Shown: positions 46,302 to 55,776, numbered from the stretch's first letter. The stretch: DNA of 64,000 nt from Gemmataceae bacterium (GCA_019636445.1 JAHBXO010000014.1:57358-121357); one strand, 5' to 3'. Notes: generated by a model not told the origin, from the sequence alone. Numbers and translations: made by a program.

Positions 46302-47588
46302 ATGGCGTCGCCACCGGACCTCGGAACCAGACTCGGCGAGTTCCTCGACACGCTGCGCCGCAGCGAGTTGCTGCCGACCGACCGGATGGACGCGATCGCC
46401 CGCGATACGTCGCCGGGCGAAGAACCGGTCCAACTCGCCATGCGCCTCGTGGAGACCGGCGACCTCACCCGGTTCCAGGCCGACAAACTCCTGTCCGGCC
46501 TCAGCGGCCTCGTCATCGGCAACTACCGCATCCTCTCGCCGCTCGGCCGCGGCGGCATGGGCGTCGTCTACCTCGCCCGCGAACGCCAGGACTCCTCGAA
46601 CGTCGTCCGCCCGCTCATCGCGCTCAAGGTGCTGCCGCCGCGCAAGGCCGGCGTCGACCGCGTCCGCGACCGCTTCCTCCGCGAAATGGCGCTCGGCCAG
46701 TTCATTCGGCAACACCCCAACGTCGCCCGGCCCCTTGACAGCGGCGAGCAGAACGGACTGCTCTACATCGCCATGGAGTACGCCCCCGGACGCACCGTCC
46801 GCGAGATCGTCCTCCAGGACGGCGCACTGTCCGCCGGCGACGCGGCCCGCATCTTCTCCGAAGTGGCCGACGGACTCGCCAGCCTCCATGGCGTCGGACT
46901 CATCCACCGCGACCTCAAGCCCGGCAACATCATCGTCACCCCGGGCGGCACCGCCAAACTCATCGACTTCGGCTTCGCCCTCCACCTCGGCGACGAACTC
47001 CCCCGCGACCCCGCCCTCGTCGGCGGCAAGGGCTACATCCTCGGCAGCATGGACTACATCGCCCCCGAACAGGCCACCGACGCCACGGACGTCTCCCCGC
47101 GATCGGACCTCTACGCCCTCGGCGCGTCCATGTACTTTTCTCTCTCCGGCTGCCCTCCCTTCCCCGGCGGCACCGCCATTCAGAAGATCAAGTGGCACCG
47201 CAACGACTCCCCGCCACCGCTGCGCTCCATCCGCCCCGACGTGCCCGTCGAACTCGCCGCCGTCGTGTCGAAACTGATGGCAAAGGACCCGAACGATCGC
47301 TTCGCGTCGGCGGCGCACGTGGCGACCATCCTGAAACAGTGGGCCACGCCCGCGGCGCCGATCGCCACGGTGAAAACCTCCGACAATCACGAACTCTCGA
47401 CGGACGACCTGTGGGTGGACGCGGAGGCGCCGGACGACGGCAGTACGCTCGAGGAGATGAAGCCGAGCCGGCGGACGGGCGGGAAGCCGACCGTCCGCCT
47501 ACCGGTCTGGCTGCCCTATATCCTCGCGGCCGTCATCGCCCTGATGTTCCTGATGGGGTTTCTGGTGAAGCGGCTGACCGGAACGTGA
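46302..47588 (+). CDS. Membrane-anchored Hanks-type serine/threonine kinase
   Basis: 428 residues. A helical N-terminal 70 residues (QLAMRLVETGDLTRFQADKL) is the segment common before planctomycete kinases. The kinase domain runs about 75-350 with glycine loop GRGGMGVVY, Lys109 (IALKVLPP), catalytic HRDLKPGN (Asp204), DFG at 222-224, APEQ at about 254 and the RFAS-x-x-H end. A single C-terminal membrane helix (YILAAVIALMFLMGFLV, about 402-420) anchors it with the kinase in the cytoplasm; almost nothing is outside. It diverges from phoU. Targets unknown. Confidence 0.95.
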   Translation: MASPPDLGTRLGEFLDTLRRSELLPTDRMDAIARDTSPGEEPVQLAMRLVETGDLTRFQADKLLSGLSGLVIGNYRILSPLGRGGMGVVYLARERQDSSNVVRPLIALKVLPPRKAGVDRVRDRFLREMALGQFIRQHPNVARPLDSGEQNGLLYIAMEYAPGRTVREIVLQDGALSAGDAARIFSEVADGLASLHGVGLIHRDLKPGNIIVTPGGTAKLIDFGFALHLGDELPRDPALVGGKGYILGSMDYIAPEQATDATDVSPRSDLYALGASMYFSLSGCPPFPGGTAIQKIKWHRNDSPPPLRSIRPDVPVELAAVVSKLMAKDPNDRFASAAHVATILKQWATPAAPIATVKTSDNHELSTDDLWVDAEAPDDGSTLEEMKPSRRTGGKPTVRLPVWLPYILAAVIALMFLMGFLVKRLTGT

Positions 47589-47613
47589 CGACGCCGAAAA
47601 ATCGCCGCGCGGA

Positions 47614-47642
47614 TTGGACAATGTTCTCACGTTGAATATATT
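47614..47642 (+). promoter_or_regulatory. Promoter of the rpsB operon
   Basis: TTGGAC (47614-47619), 17-base spacer, TATATT (47637-47642), in a locally AT-rich patch about 85 bases before rpsB. A good sigma-70-type match. Confidence 0.6.
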
Positions 47643-47652
47643 CACACTCTTC

Positions 47653-47683
47653 CGCCCCAGAAACCGTGTTGGGGGCGTTTCTT
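47653..47683 (+). promoter_or_regulatory. Hairpin in the rpsB leader
   Basis: CGCCCC (47653-47658) pairs with GGGGCG (47672-47677), then TTTCTTCG. It begins only a few bases after the expected transcription start, so it may be a leader/attenuator or autoregulatory structure of rpsB. It could also be read as a weak terminator of the kinase gene. Confidence 0.5.
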
Positions 47684-47726
47684 CGTTTCCACAGCGACGG
47701 CCCATCACCGTCCGGGAGGATGATTT

Positions 47727-48623
47727 GTGGCGTTGATCGAAGTCAAGGAACTGCTGGACGCCGGCGTGCACTACGGCCACCGCGCCAGCCGCTGGAACCC
47801 CAAGATGCGGCCGTACATCTACGGCAAGCGCAACCTCATCCACATCATCGACCTCCGGGAAACGGTCCGCGGCCTGCTCCGCTCCCACCGCTACCTGTCG
47901 CAGGTCGTCGCCAAGGGCCAACTCGTCCTGTTCGTCGGCACCAAGCGCCAGGGCAAGGACATCCTCGAACGCGAAGCCGCCCGCTGCGGCATGCCGTACG
48001 TCAGCGAACGCTGGCTCGGCGGCGCGCTCACCAACTTCAAAACCATCCGCTCGCGCCTCAACCGCCTCGAAGAACTCGAAGCCATGTGGCTGCCCGAAGG
48101 GGACAACCCCAAGCGGCACGACATGACCACGTACATCGCCGGCATGATGAACGACGCCGGCAAGATGGACCTCAACAAGGCCCCCGACACCGCGCCGATC
48201 CGCCGCTACAGCAAGAAGATGATCTCCACGCTGAGCCGCGAACTCATCAAGATCCGCCGGAACCTCCTCGGCGTGCGCGAGATGAAGCGCCTGCCCGAAG
48301 TGCTCGTCATCGTCGACCCGAAGAAGGAGCACATCGCGGTGAAGGAAGCCCGCCGCATGGGCATCACCACGCTCGCGCTCATCGACACCGACAGCGATCC
48401 GGACCCGGTCGACCTTCCGATTCCGGGCAACGACGACTCGATCCGCTCGATCGAAGTCGTGCTGCAGAAGCTGTCGAACGCGGTGCTCGAAGGCCGTGCG
48501 GCCCTTTCGCCCGAACAACAGGCGATGCTGCAAAAGCCGCGGATCATCGCCCCGCCGGCGCCCGCCGTGCCCGCGGCGGCCCCTGCCGAACCCGCCGCCG
48601 CGCCGAACCCGCCGGCCGCCTGA
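47727..48623 (+). CDS. rpsB: 30S ribosomal protein S2
   Basis: 298 residues from GTG. S2 blocks: [75 protein letters not shown], and [21 protein letters not shown]2 assembles late onto the small subunit and helps position mRNA. The protein is about 50 residues longer than the E. coli protein; the extension is an alanine/proline tail ([18 protein letters not shown]). The operon continues with tsf, the usual order, after a hairpin. Confidence 0.98.
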   Translation: MALIEVKELLDAGVHYGHRASRWNPKMRPYIYGKRNLIHIIDLRETVRGLLRSHRYLSQVVAKGQLVLFVGTKRQGKDILEREAARCGMPYVSERWLGGALTNFKTIRSRLNRLEELEAMWLPEGDNPKRHDMTTYIAGMMNDAGKMDLNKAPDTAPIRRYSKKMISTLSRELIKIRRNLLGVREMKRLPEVLVIVDPKKEHIAVKEARRMGITTLALIDTDSDPDPVDLPIPGNDDSIRSIEVVLQKLSNAVLEGRAALSPEQQAMLQKPRIIAPPAPAVPAAAPAEPAAAPNPPAA

Positions 48624-48634
48624 GATGTCGTATC

Positions 48635-48668
48635 GCCGGGCCTCCTCATTGAGAACGGCCCGGCTTTT
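48635..48668 (+). terminator. Attenuator-like hairpin between rpsB and tsf
   Basis: Perfect stem GCCGGGCC/GGCCCGGC (48635-48642, 48657-48664) with a 14-base loop and only TTTT behind it. A partial terminator here would lower tsf relative to rpsB expression. Confidence 0.6.
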
Positions 48669-48704
48669 CCACCTAACCACTAGCCACTGGCACCGACACT
48701 GATC

Positions 48705-49553
48705 ATGAGCACGATTTCCGCCGCGGCCGTCAACGAGCTGCGCAAGAAGACCGACCTGCCGATGATGGACTGCAAGAAGGCCCTCACCGAAGCCGCCGGC
48801 GACATGGACAAGGCCATCGCCATCCTCCGCAGCCAGTTCGCCAAGGCCACCGTCAAGCGCGAAGGCAACGAGACTGCCGAAGGCCGCATCGGCATCTTTG
48901 TCGACAACGCCGCCAAGCAGGCCGCCATCCTCGAGTTCCGCTGCGAGTCCGCCCCGACCGCCAAGAACGACCGCGTCATCGAACTCGTCGCCGACCTGGC
49001 GAAGACGGTCGCGACGGCGAACCCCGCCGACGTGCCCGCCCTCCTCGCCGCCCCCTTCGGCGCCGCCACCGTCAAGGAACGCATCGACGAAGTCGTCGGC
49101 GTCATCCGCGAGAAGATGATCGCCCACAAGTTCGCCCGCGACACCGGGAACGTCTACGGCCAGTACATCCACCACGATGGCTCCGTCGGCGTGCTGCTCG
49201 TCTGCAAGGGCGAGAAGGCCGCGGACGAAGTCATGCGGGACGCGTCGGCGCACATCGCCGCCCTCAACCCGCAGTTCGCCCTCGTGAGCGAAGTGCCGGC
49301 CGATCTCCTCGCGAAGGAGAAGGAACTGGCGATGAGCCATATCCTCGCCGAGCCGAAGAACGCGGGCAAGCCGGCGAACATCATCGAGAAGATCGCCGAG
49401 GGCAAGATGAAGACGTGGCTCGGCGAGACGGTCCTCACCGAGCAGCCGATGGCGAACGCCGCGAAGTACCCGAACACGACGGTCGGCCAGGCGCTGCAAA
49501 AGGCCGGTCTGACGGTCGTGAAGTTCATCCGCTTCAAGGTCGGCGCGATTTAA
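48705..49553 (+). CDS. tsf: Translation elongation factor Ts
   Basis: 282 residues. EF-Ts exchanges GDP on EF-Tu. The N-terminal UBA-like domain and TDF-type motif are clear (VNELRKKTDLPMMDCKKALT, EAAGDMDKAIAILRSQFAKA), followed by the core (EGRIGIFVDNAAKQAAILEF, GVLLVCKGEKAADEVMRDAS) and the C-terminal module (GQALQKAGLTVVKFIRFKVG). DLPMMDC stands where many orthologues have TGAGMMDC. The start has no strong ribosome site, and the region before it holds CACT/GACA repeats like those before rpsT. Confidence 0.97.
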   Translation: MSTISAAAVNELRKKTDLPMMDCKKALTEAAGDMDKAIAILRSQFAKATVKREGNETAEGRIGIFVDNAAKQAAILEFRCESAPTAKNDRVIELVADLAKTVATANPADVPALLAAPFGAATVKERIDEVVGVIREKMIAHKFARDTGNVYGQYIHHDGSVGVLLVCKGEKAADEVMRDASAHIAALNPQFALVSEVPADLLAKEKELAMSHILAEPKNAGKPANIIEKIAEGKMKTWLGETVLTEQPMANAAKYPNTTVGQALQKAGLTVVKFIRFKVGAI

Positions 49554-49558
49554 TTCCC

Positions 49559-49605
49559 AACACTGACAACCGACACTGTCCACTGACACTAACAACTGAC
49601 ACTGA
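49559..49605 (+). repeat. Short direct repeats before rpsT
   Basis: Degenerate copies of ACACTGACAA, CGACACTGTC, CACTGACACT and AACTGACACTGA fill the tsf-rpsT gap. A related patch (CACTAGCCACTGGCACCGAC) lies before tsf at 48675-48699. Confidence 0.7.
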
Positions 49606-49613
49606 GGTTTCCC

Positions 49614-49883
49614 ATGCCGCATACCGAATCCGCCTGGAAGCGTCTCCGCCAGGCCGACAAGCGCCGCCGCCGCAACCGGACGGTCGCGAAGTCGATCAAG
49701 GAGAAGCGCAAGCTCCTGACCGAAGCCCTGAAGGGCACCGACGACGCCAAGAAGACCGAAGGCGCGAAGGTCGTCCAGCAGGCGCTCGACCGCGCCGCGT
49801 CGAAGGGCTACATCCACAAGAACAAGGCCGCCCGCCTCAAGTCCCGCGCCGCGAAGAAGCTCAAAGCGCCCGCGGCCAAGTAA
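49614..49883 (+). CDS. rpsT: 30S ribosomal protein S20
   Basis: 89 residues, highly basic, with the S20 pattern SAWKRLRQADKRRRRNRTVA, KSIKEKRKLLTEALK and a final KNKAARLKSRAAKKLKA. S20 binds the 16S rRNA body as a three-helix bundle. GAGG lies eight bases before the ATG. It follows tsf by 60 bases and closes the ribosomal-protein run with a hairpin. rpsB-tsf-rpsT is not the common enterobacterial order, but is plausible in planctomycetes. Confidence 0.97.
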   Translation: MPHTESAWKRLRQADKRRRRNRTVAKSIKEKRKLLTEALKGTDDAKKTEGAKVVQQALDRAASKGYIHKNKAARLKSRAAKKLKAPAAK

Positions 49884-49903
49884 ACCCGCTGAATCCTTCG
49901 CAA

Positions 49904-49947
49904 GCCTTCGGAACGGTTTCGGAATCCTTCGAAACCCTTCCGAAGGC
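49904..49947 (+). terminator. Hairpin after rpsT
   Basis: Arms 49904-49921 and 49930-49947 pair at 17 of 18 positions around an eight-base loop. No T run follows. It likely ends the rpsB-tsf-rpsT transcript or stabilises its 3' end; the next gene starts 41 bases later. Confidence 0.65.
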
Positions 49948-49987
49948 TTCGCCACGAATAGCCCCCGCTCCCGACAGGGCTTCCCTC

Positions 49988-51274
49988 ATGTCCGCCCCCT
50001 CTCCCGCGCGTGGCTGGCTCGTCGTCGCCGCGGGCATGGCCGTCAACCTCTGCCTCGGCATCCTCTACGCCTGGAGTGTCTGGAAGGCGAGCCTCATCGC
50101 CACCCCCGACGCGCCGCCCGGCACGGCCATGACCGGCACGAACGCCGGCTGGAGCCACCTCTCCGACGCCGACGCCACCTGGGCCTACGCCGTCTGCGGG
50201 CTGACCTTCGCCCTCTTCATGGTCCCCGGAGGCCGACTCCAAGACCGCTACGGCCCCCGGCTCGGCGTCACCCTCGGCGGACTCTTCCTCGCCGCCGGCT
50301 GCATCCTCGCCGGCGTCATGAAGAGCTACCTCGGCCTCATGCTCGGCTTCGGCATCCTCGGCGGCATCGGCATGGGCCTCGGCTACGCCGCCGCCACGCC
50401 CGCCGCCGTCAAATGGTTCGGCCCCCACCGCCGCGGCCTCATCGTCGGCCTCGTCGTCGGCGGCTACGGCGGCGCCGCCATCTACATCGCCCCGCTCGCC
50501 AAATACCTCATCGGCGACTACGGCCTCACCGGCAGTTTCGTCGGCCTCGGATGCCTCTTCGCCGTCGTCGTCGTTCTCGCCGGGTTCGTCCTCAAAACAC
50601 CCCCGCCCGGCTACGTGCCCCCGGGGCCGAAGGTCGCCTCCGCCACCCCTGCCGCCCCCGTCGACAACCGCACCCCTCGCGAAATGCTCGGCACCCGCCA
50701 GTACTTCGCCCTCGTCGCCCTCATGTTCGGCGCCGCCCAGTCCGGCCTGCTCCTCATCGCCAACGCCGCACCGCTCCTCGCCAAGGCCGCCAAAGGCTAC
50801 CCCGTCCTCGAACAGAACGGCTGGCTCCTCGCCGCCTTCGGCGGCATCGTCAACGCCCTCGGACGCGTCGGCACCGGCTTCTACTCCGACCGCGTCGGAC
50901 GCACCAACGCCTACGCCCTCAACGGCATCGCCGCCGCCCTCTGCCTCGCCGCCATGCCCGCCATCATCGCCGCCAACAACGTCGTCCTCCTCTTCGTTGT
51001 CGTCGGCATCGCCTACTGGCAATACGGTGGCGGACTCTCCCTCCTCCCCGCCCTCACTGCCGACTTCTACGGACCCAAGAACATGGGCACGAACTACGGA
51101 CTCGTCTTCCTCGGCTGGGGACTCGCCTTCCTCGTCCCGCTTTCCGCCGGCTACATCAAGGACCTCACCGGCCGCGACGACACCGCCCTCTACCTCTCCG
51201 CCGGCATCCTCGCCGCCTGCGTCGTGCTGGCGAAACTCGTGCGCAAGCCGACGTTCGCGCCTCAAAGTCTGTGA
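49988..51274 (+). CDS. MFS transporter, OFA (oxalate/formate antiporter) family
   Basis: 428 residues with 12 predicted membrane helices. Family signs: NLCLGILYAWSVWKASL in helix 1, the MFS loop GGRLQDRYGPRLGV between helices 2 and 3, GFGILGGIGMGLGYAAATP in helix 4/5, PPGYVPPGP in the central loop, and GRVGTGFYSDRVGRTNAY in the second half. OFA members exchange oxalate/formate or other small carboxylates; the substrate here cannot be told. The start ATG 49988 was picked because the longer frame upstream overlaps rpsT and tsf. A tRNA gene follows with its own promoter. Confidence 0.92.
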   Translation: MSAPSPARGWLVVAAGMAVNLCLGILYAWSVWKASLIATPDAPPGTAMTGTNAGWSHLSDADATWAYAVCGLTFALFMVPGGRLQDRYGPRLGVTLGGLFLAAGCILAGVMKSYLGLMLGFGILGGIGMGLGYAAATPAAVKWFGPHRRGLIVGLVVGGYGGAAIYIAPLAKYLIGDYGLTGSFVGLGCLFAVVVVLAGFVLKTPPPGYVPPGPKVASATPAAPVDNRTPREMLGTRQYFALVALMFGAAQSGLLLIANAAPLLAKAAKGYPVLEQNGWLLAAFGGIVNALGRVGTGFYSDRVGRTNAYALNGIAAALCLAAMPAIIAANNVVLLFVVVGIAYWQYGGGLSLLPALTADFYGPKNMGTNYGLVFLGWGLAFLVPLSAGYIKDLTGRDDTALYLSAGILAACVVLAKLVRKPTFAPQSL

Positions 51275-51295
51275 GCCGGCGCGGCACCGGACCGC

Positions 51296-51324
51296 TTGAC
51301 GCCGGGGCGGTCGGGTCGTATCGT
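51296..51324 (+). promoter_or_regulatory. Promoter of tRNA-Ala
   Basis: TTGACG (51296-51301), 17-base spacer, TATCGT (51319-51324), ending ten bases before the tRNA. Confidence 0.55.
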
Positions 51325-51334
51325 TCTCTATCGA

Positions 51335-51407
<73 letters not shown>

Positions 51408-51411
51408 CTCG

Positions 51412-51436
51412 AACCCCCGCCAACGCGGGGGTTTTT
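51412..51436 (+). terminator. Intrinsic terminator of tRNA-Ala
   Basis: Perfect stem AACCCCCGC/GCGGGGGTT with loop CAAC, overlapping and followed by a T run, starting five bases after the tRNA. Confidence 0.95.
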
Positions 51437-51510
51437 CATTTCTCGCCGTACATTTCCGCTTCATTGCCACTCCGAATCCGTCCGGGTCTCTCAACCCATA
51501 CCATAACGGA

Positions 51511-51978
51511 ATGACCGCATTCCCAGACCCCGAACTGCTCCGCAAGCTCGCCACGGTGCGGATGTTCCTTGCCGTGTTCGCCGTCGTGCAGGCGATCGCC
51601 GCCAGCGTGCTCGTCTTCTCCGTGCACAAGATGAACGTCGCGCTCGTCCGGCACCCGCAGGCACCCGACATCGCGTTCGGCGTCGCCGGCACCGTGCTGC
51701 TGCTCGTGGCGCTCTTCCTGCGCAAGGCCATTCTGGCCGTGCGGAACGCCAAGCGCGAGGAGCCGGAACTGTTTGCCCGCTTCACGTCGGAAGTGCTGAT
51801 GCGGACGTTTCTCATCAACCTGCCGTCCGTCATTTTGGTCGCTGGCTACGCGCTGACGGCCTACCAGCCGCTGCTCTACCCGGCCGCCATCGGCCTGATC
51901 GCCATCGGCTTCGTCCGGCCGACGATGAAGCAATACGACGCCTGGCTGAAGGAGACGGGGCAACCGGCTCGCGGCTGA
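51511..51978 (+). CDS. Four-helix membrane protein, unknown function
   Basis: 155 residues. Four membrane helices are visible: MFLAVFAVVQAIAASVLVF, IAFGVAGTVLLLVALFL, FLINLPSVILVAGYALTAY and LLYPAAIGLIAIGFV, with a charged loop RKAILAVRNAKREEPELFAR in the middle. No signal motif or catalytic residue is seen, and I recognise no family. The ATG at 51511 gives a start directly before the first helix. It stands alone between the tRNA terminator and a G/C-rich repeat element. Confidence 0.8.
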   Translation: MTAFPDPELLRKLATVRMFLAVFAVVQAIAASVLVFSVHKMNVALVRHPQAPDIAFGVAGTVLLLVALFLRKAILAVRNAKREEPELFARFTSEVLMRTFLINLPSVILVAGYALTAYQPLLYPAAIGLIAIGFVRPTMKQYDAWLKETGQPARG

Positions 51979-52047
51979 AGTCGCCAACGTTCCTCCAAGC
52001 ATCCCGTTAAGCAGGCAACGCGGATGCCGGGTCTGTCTGGTTTTATT

Positions 52048-52176
52048 CCCTCTCCCCCGGCTTTGCGGGGGAGAGGGTCAGGGTGAGGGGGTCTTCGCGA
52101 CTGCAAGACCTGCGTTGGATTCTCAAACGCTCTCGCCCCCTCACCCCGGCCCTCTCCCCCGAAGCAGGGGAGAGGG
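52048..52176. repeat. Composite inverted-repeat (REP-like) element
   Basis: Two hairpins, 52048-52058/52067-52077 (CCCTCTCCCCC/GGGGGAGAGGG) and 52150-52160/52167-52176, flank a 60-base spacer that itself holds the pair GGGTGAGGGGG (52081-52091) and CCCCCTCACCC (52136-52146). CCCTCTCCCC palindromes of this form are common dispersed repeats in many bacterial genomes. It lies in the 234-base gap before the next gene. Confidence 0.85.
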
Positions 52177-52212
52177 AGTCAAACCCGAAGCGGGACTCTG
52201 CGGGAGGCCGCC

Positions 52213-54000
52213 ATGTCCGTCACCTTCTTCATCGCGCTCGGGATCCTGACGGCCGGCGACATCGCCATGCGGATGAAGGCCGAGCCGAAGACCGTCGCCG
52301 AGTTCTACGAAGCCTACAAGCGCTACGGCCTCTGGCTCCCGCCGAAGGACGCGAAACTGGTGCGGTGGGAGGAGAATAAGGTCGCCAGTGGCGGGAGCGG
52401 GCTGTGGCTCGAAAAGAAGATTCACCTGCAACTCTTGCTGCGTGAACGGACGCCCCAGACTCCCGCGAAAGTGTGGGAGAACGGTATCGAGTACTTCGAA
52501 CATCGAAGTTCCCGGCTCAATCTCGTCAGACCCACGCCCGATCAACTCGAAGGCGTGGACTTCGTTCTTGCGGAACGCTGGTTGGCCTTCGCCGCACAGG
52601 CGTATGAATTGGGATGGATGGATTTGGCGAAAGCAGCGTTTGAACGGGGCCGAAGCGAAGCAGGCAGTCGACAGTACCCATGGGATGTCAAAAACAATCC
52701 CTGTCATTCCCTCTTCATCGTACGACGACAGGCTTGGGAGGAGTGTTACTATCAACTGCTCGAACCGGATACCGACCGGCTCCGAATCTATCAGCGCATG
52801 AAGCGCGTCTCCGACGACGATTCTGTGTTCCGCACCGAATATCACCGCGATTTCCTCGCCGACCTCGATCGGACGATTTGCTCGCGGCAACTGCGCCGGA
52901 TCGGCACTGCCGGATTGATCGATGAACTGACCGAGATCGTAAGCGATCCGACTCGCTATTACGGCGAACCGAACGAACAATTGACTCCATTCGAATTGCT
53001 CTGTCGGAAGGGATTCGATGCTGTTCCAGAGGCAATTCGCTCGATCAATGATTCTCGTCTGACGAGAGCGGGCGTGTTACAGGGAATCAACAATGGTATT
53101 TGGGTCGACACCGCACGAGTCGGTACGGCTGTGCGCGCGTGGCTCGTCAATCTCTCGGACGGCGACATCGATGGCAAGGAAGAAGACAACGAACGGTTTC
53201 GACAGTCAGCCGAGAAATGGTTCAAGGACGCGAGTAAGATCGGCGAAGTCCAGTGGGCATGGCAACGAGCGAATAACGACAACGGCCGCAATGCAGTACT
53301 ACTGCACCTGCTCGCTGCGAAAGATCCTGAAAAGCTGGCGAAACTCTTCCGTAAGCAATTGCATCCCTCGGGAGGAAATCTCAACGGTCAAATCGTGGGT
53401 GCATTAGCACATGCCGATCTACCACGCGAGAAGATCATCGAACTTTTTACCGAAGCCGCGATGCACGATTCGATTGGGATTCGTGAATCGGGTCTGGACG
53501 GTCTGCGGATCGTTGCACCAAACCGGATGCCGGAGTTCTTGCTGCGGCATGTCATGAAGCTGAACGAGTGTCGCGAAATCGCTAACCACACCGAGTATTC
53601 TGATACTCGACTGCGCCGATGGTTGATCGAATTCGGCGATTCGCCCGCGTGGGCTGAGTACGCCAAACTTCTACATCGTTTGAGTCCGCAACGACGGATT
53701 GTAAACTTGGAATTCGTCGGACGTGAATTGAAATATCCGTTTACGGACAAGAACCGCAGTATTGTCGCGTTCCTCAGAAATTCTTGGGACGATACATCGA
53801 TCCGAACACGGAATGCTCAATCCATCTCATTGAGTTTCGCCTACGAGTATCCCCAAATCGCCGTCGGCGATTTCGTCTCGTTGACGATCGCCGACTACCT
53901 CGACATCGACATCCCGTGGAATATCAACCGTTCCCCGTCCGAGTGGGCGGCACTTCGAAAGATGGTCGAACGCAAGTTGGAAGATGTGCTGGCCCGTTGA
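52213..54000 (+). CDS. Large helical protein of unknown function
   Basis: 595 residues with GGGAGG upstream of the ATG. A hydrophobic N-terminus (TFFIALGILTAGDIAM) may be a signal or anchor. The rest is largely helical with short repeats about 35-40 residues long (for example HLLAAKDPEKLAKLFRKQLH, GALAHADLPREKIIELFTEA, ESGLDGLRIVAPNRMPEFLL), compatible with a HEAT-like solenoid. The N-terminal part has EFYEAYKRYGLWLPPKDAKL. Codon use from about 52400 on is less G/C-biased than in neighbours. I recognise no named family; large lineage-specific proteins of this type are common in Gemmataceae. Confidence 0.75.
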   Translation: MSVTFFIALGILTAGDIAMRMKAEPKTVAEFYEAYKRYGLWLPPKDAKLVRWEENKVASGGSGLWLEKKIHLQLLLRERTPQTPAKVWENGIEYFEHRSSRLNLVRPTPDQLEGVDFVLAERWLAFAAQAYELGWMDLAKAAFERGRSEAGSRQYPWDVKNNPCHSLFIVRRQAWEECYYQLLEPDTDRLRIYQRMKRVSDDDSVFRTEYHRDFLADLDRTICSRQLRRIGTAGLIDELTEIVSDPTRYYGEPNEQLTPFELLCRKGFDAVPEAIRSINDSRLTRAGVLQGINNGIWVDTARVGTAVRAWLVNLSDGDIDGKEEDNERFRQSAEKWFKDASKIGEVQWAWQRANNDNGRNAVLLHLLAAKDPEKLAKLFRKQLHPSGGNLNGQIVGALAHADLPREKIIELFTEAAMHDSIGIRESGLDGLRIVAPNRMPEFLLRHVMKLNECREIANHTEYSDTRLRRWLIEFGDSPAWAEYAKLLHRLSPQRRIVNLEFVGRELKYPFTDKNRSIVAFLRNSWDDTSIRTRNAQSISLSFAYEYPQIAVGDFVSLTIADYLDIDIPWNINRSPSEWAALRKMVERKLEDVLAR

Positions 54001-54135
54001 GGGCGATTTCGGCGTTGTCCGGCAACTCGCTAACATGCCGGAATCGACGTAAGTCCTTACGGGGCCAGTACGCTTCCGGAAATCGGGCGTCTTTCCGCCG
54101 AAGGGTGGCGCGGAGGCGGCGGAAAGACCTCGCGG

Positions 54136-55776
54136 TCAGCCGACGATGACGGGGCGGCGTTCGTCCTTGCGGGACTGGCGGAGCTTCAGGGCGGCTCCGA
54201 TGAAGTCGCGGAAGAGCGGGTGCGGGGCGATCGGCTTCGACTTGAACTCGGGATGGCACTGCACGCCGACGAACCAGGGGTGGTTCGGCAGTTCGATCAC
54301 CTCGACGAGCGAACCGTCGGGGCTGGTGCCGGAGAAGACGAGGCCAGCGGCCTGGAGCTGCTCGCGGTAGTCGTTGTTCACTTCGTAGCGGTGGCGGTGG
54401 CGTTCGGAGACCAGTTCCGACTTATACGCGGCCGCGGCGCGGGAATCGGGGAGCAGCTTGCAATCGTAGGCGCCCAGACGCATTGTGCCGCCGACCTGCG
54501 TGATCTTTTTCTGCTCGTCCAGCAGGGCGACGACGGGGTGCGGGGTGTGCTTGTCGAATTCGGTGGAGTTGGCGCCGGTGAGCCCCAGCACGTTGCGGGC
54601 GTACTCGATGGTAGCGCACTGGAGGCCGAGACAGATGCCGAAGAAGGGCAGGTTGTTCTCGCGGGCGTAGCGGATGGCTTCGATCTTGCCGTTGGTGCCG
54701 CGCTTGTCGAACCCGCCGGGGACGAGCAGGCCGTCGACGCCGCCCATGAGCGCCGCGGCACCGTCCTTCTCGACGTTCTCGGCCTCGATTCGCGTCAGGC
54801 GCACCTTGCAGTTGTGGAAGATGCCGGCATGGTCGAGCGCTTCATACACCGACTTGTACGCGTCGCGGTGCTTGACGTACTTGCCGACGAACGCGATCTG
54901 CACTTCGTTCGCGGGCTTGATGATCCGACCGAGCATTTCCTTCCAGTCGTCGAGCACCGGAACACGGGCGTTCGAGAGATGCAGCTTCTCGACAACGATC
55001 TCGTCGAGCTTATTGCCGTGCAGGCTCAGCGGCACCTCGTAGATGCTGTGGTCGCGGTCCTTCTCCTCGATGACGGCCTTGCGCTCGATGCTGCACATCT
55101 GGGCGATCTTGTCGCAGTCCTCGTCCGGGATGTGTCGCTCGGTGCGGCAGATCACGACGTCGGGCTGGATGCCAATCTTGCGCAGTTCCTGCACGCTGTG
55201 CTGTGTCGGCTTCGTCTTCAGTTCGCCGGCGGCCTTCAGGTACGGCACGAGTGTCAGGTGGATGAAGAGGCAGTTCTGCTTGCCGACTTCGAGGGCGAAC
55301 TGGCGGATCGATTCGAAGAACGGCATCGCCTCGATGTCGCCGACGGTGCCGCCGATTTCGGTGATGACGACGTCGACGCCGGGCGTGACGAGCTTGCGGA
55401 TGCAGGATTTGATCTCGTCGGTGACGTGCGGGATCACCTGCACGGTCTTGCCGCGATAGACGCCGTTGCGTTCCTTGGTGATGATCGACTGGTAGATCTT
55501 GCCAGTGGTGTAGTTGCAATCGCGGTTGAGGGGGGCGTTGGTGAAGCGTTCGTAGTGGCCGAGGTCGAGGTCGGTTTCGGCACCGTCGTCGAGGACGTAG
55601 ACCTCGCCGTGCTGGTAAGGGGACATCGTGCCGGGATCGACGTTAATGTAGGGGTCGAACTTCTGCATGCGGACGGTGAGTCCGCGGCGTTCGAGCAACA
55701 TGCCGATGGAAGCGGAGGTCAGCCCTTTGCCGAGGGAACTGACGACCCCACCCGTGACGAAGATATGCTTGGCCAT
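54136..55776 (-). CDS. pyrG: CTP synthase
   Basis: 546 residues from ATG 55776 with GGAGGG directly upstream; 25 further residues are open upstream but lack similarity. CTP synthase aminates UTP to CTP with glutamine and ATP. The synthetase half has [20 protein letters not shown] (ATP loop), [20 protein letters not shown] and [20 protein letters not shown]. The glutamine amidotransferase half has the nucleophile cysteine in [17 protein letters not shown] and the His/Glu pair in [13 protein letters not shown]. Full normal length. It is transcribed convergently toward the hypothetical gene before it. Confidence 0.98.
   Translation of the reverse strand: MAKHIFVTGGVVSSLGKGLTSASIGMLLERRGLTVRMQKFDPYINVDPGTMSPYQHGEVYVLDDGAETDLDLGHYERFTNAPLNRDCNYTTGKIYQSIITKERNGVYRGKTVQVIPHVTDEIKSCIRKLVTPGVDVVITEIGGTVGDIEAMPFFESIRQFALEVGKQNCLFIHLTLVPYLKAAGELKTKPTQHSVQELRKIGIQPDVVICRTERHIPDEDCDKIAQMCSIERKAVIEEKDRDHSIYEVPLSLHGNKLDEIVVEKLHLSNARVPVLDDWKEMLGRIIKPANEVQIAFVGKYVKHRDAYKSVYEALDHAGIFHNCKVRLTRIEAENVEKDGAAALMGGVDGLLVPGGFDKRGTNGKIEAIRYARENNLPFFGICLGLQCATIEYARNVLGLTGANSTEFDKHTPHPVVALLDEQKKITQVGGTMRLGAYDCKLLPDSRAAAAYKSELVSERHRHRYEVNNDYREQLQAAGLVFSGTSPDGSLVEVIELPNHPWFVGVQCHPEFKSKPIAPHPLFRDFIGAALKLRQSRKDERRPVIVG

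Noticed and set aside
47499..49955. 818-codon minus-strand frame opposite rpsB, tsf and rpsT
   Set aside because: Covers three certain ribosomal/translation genes; a GC-driven shadow.
52048..52176. Possible CRISPR array from repeated CCCTCTCCCC units
   Set aside because: Only two mirrored hairpins, no regularly spaced direct repeats or spacers, no cas genes.
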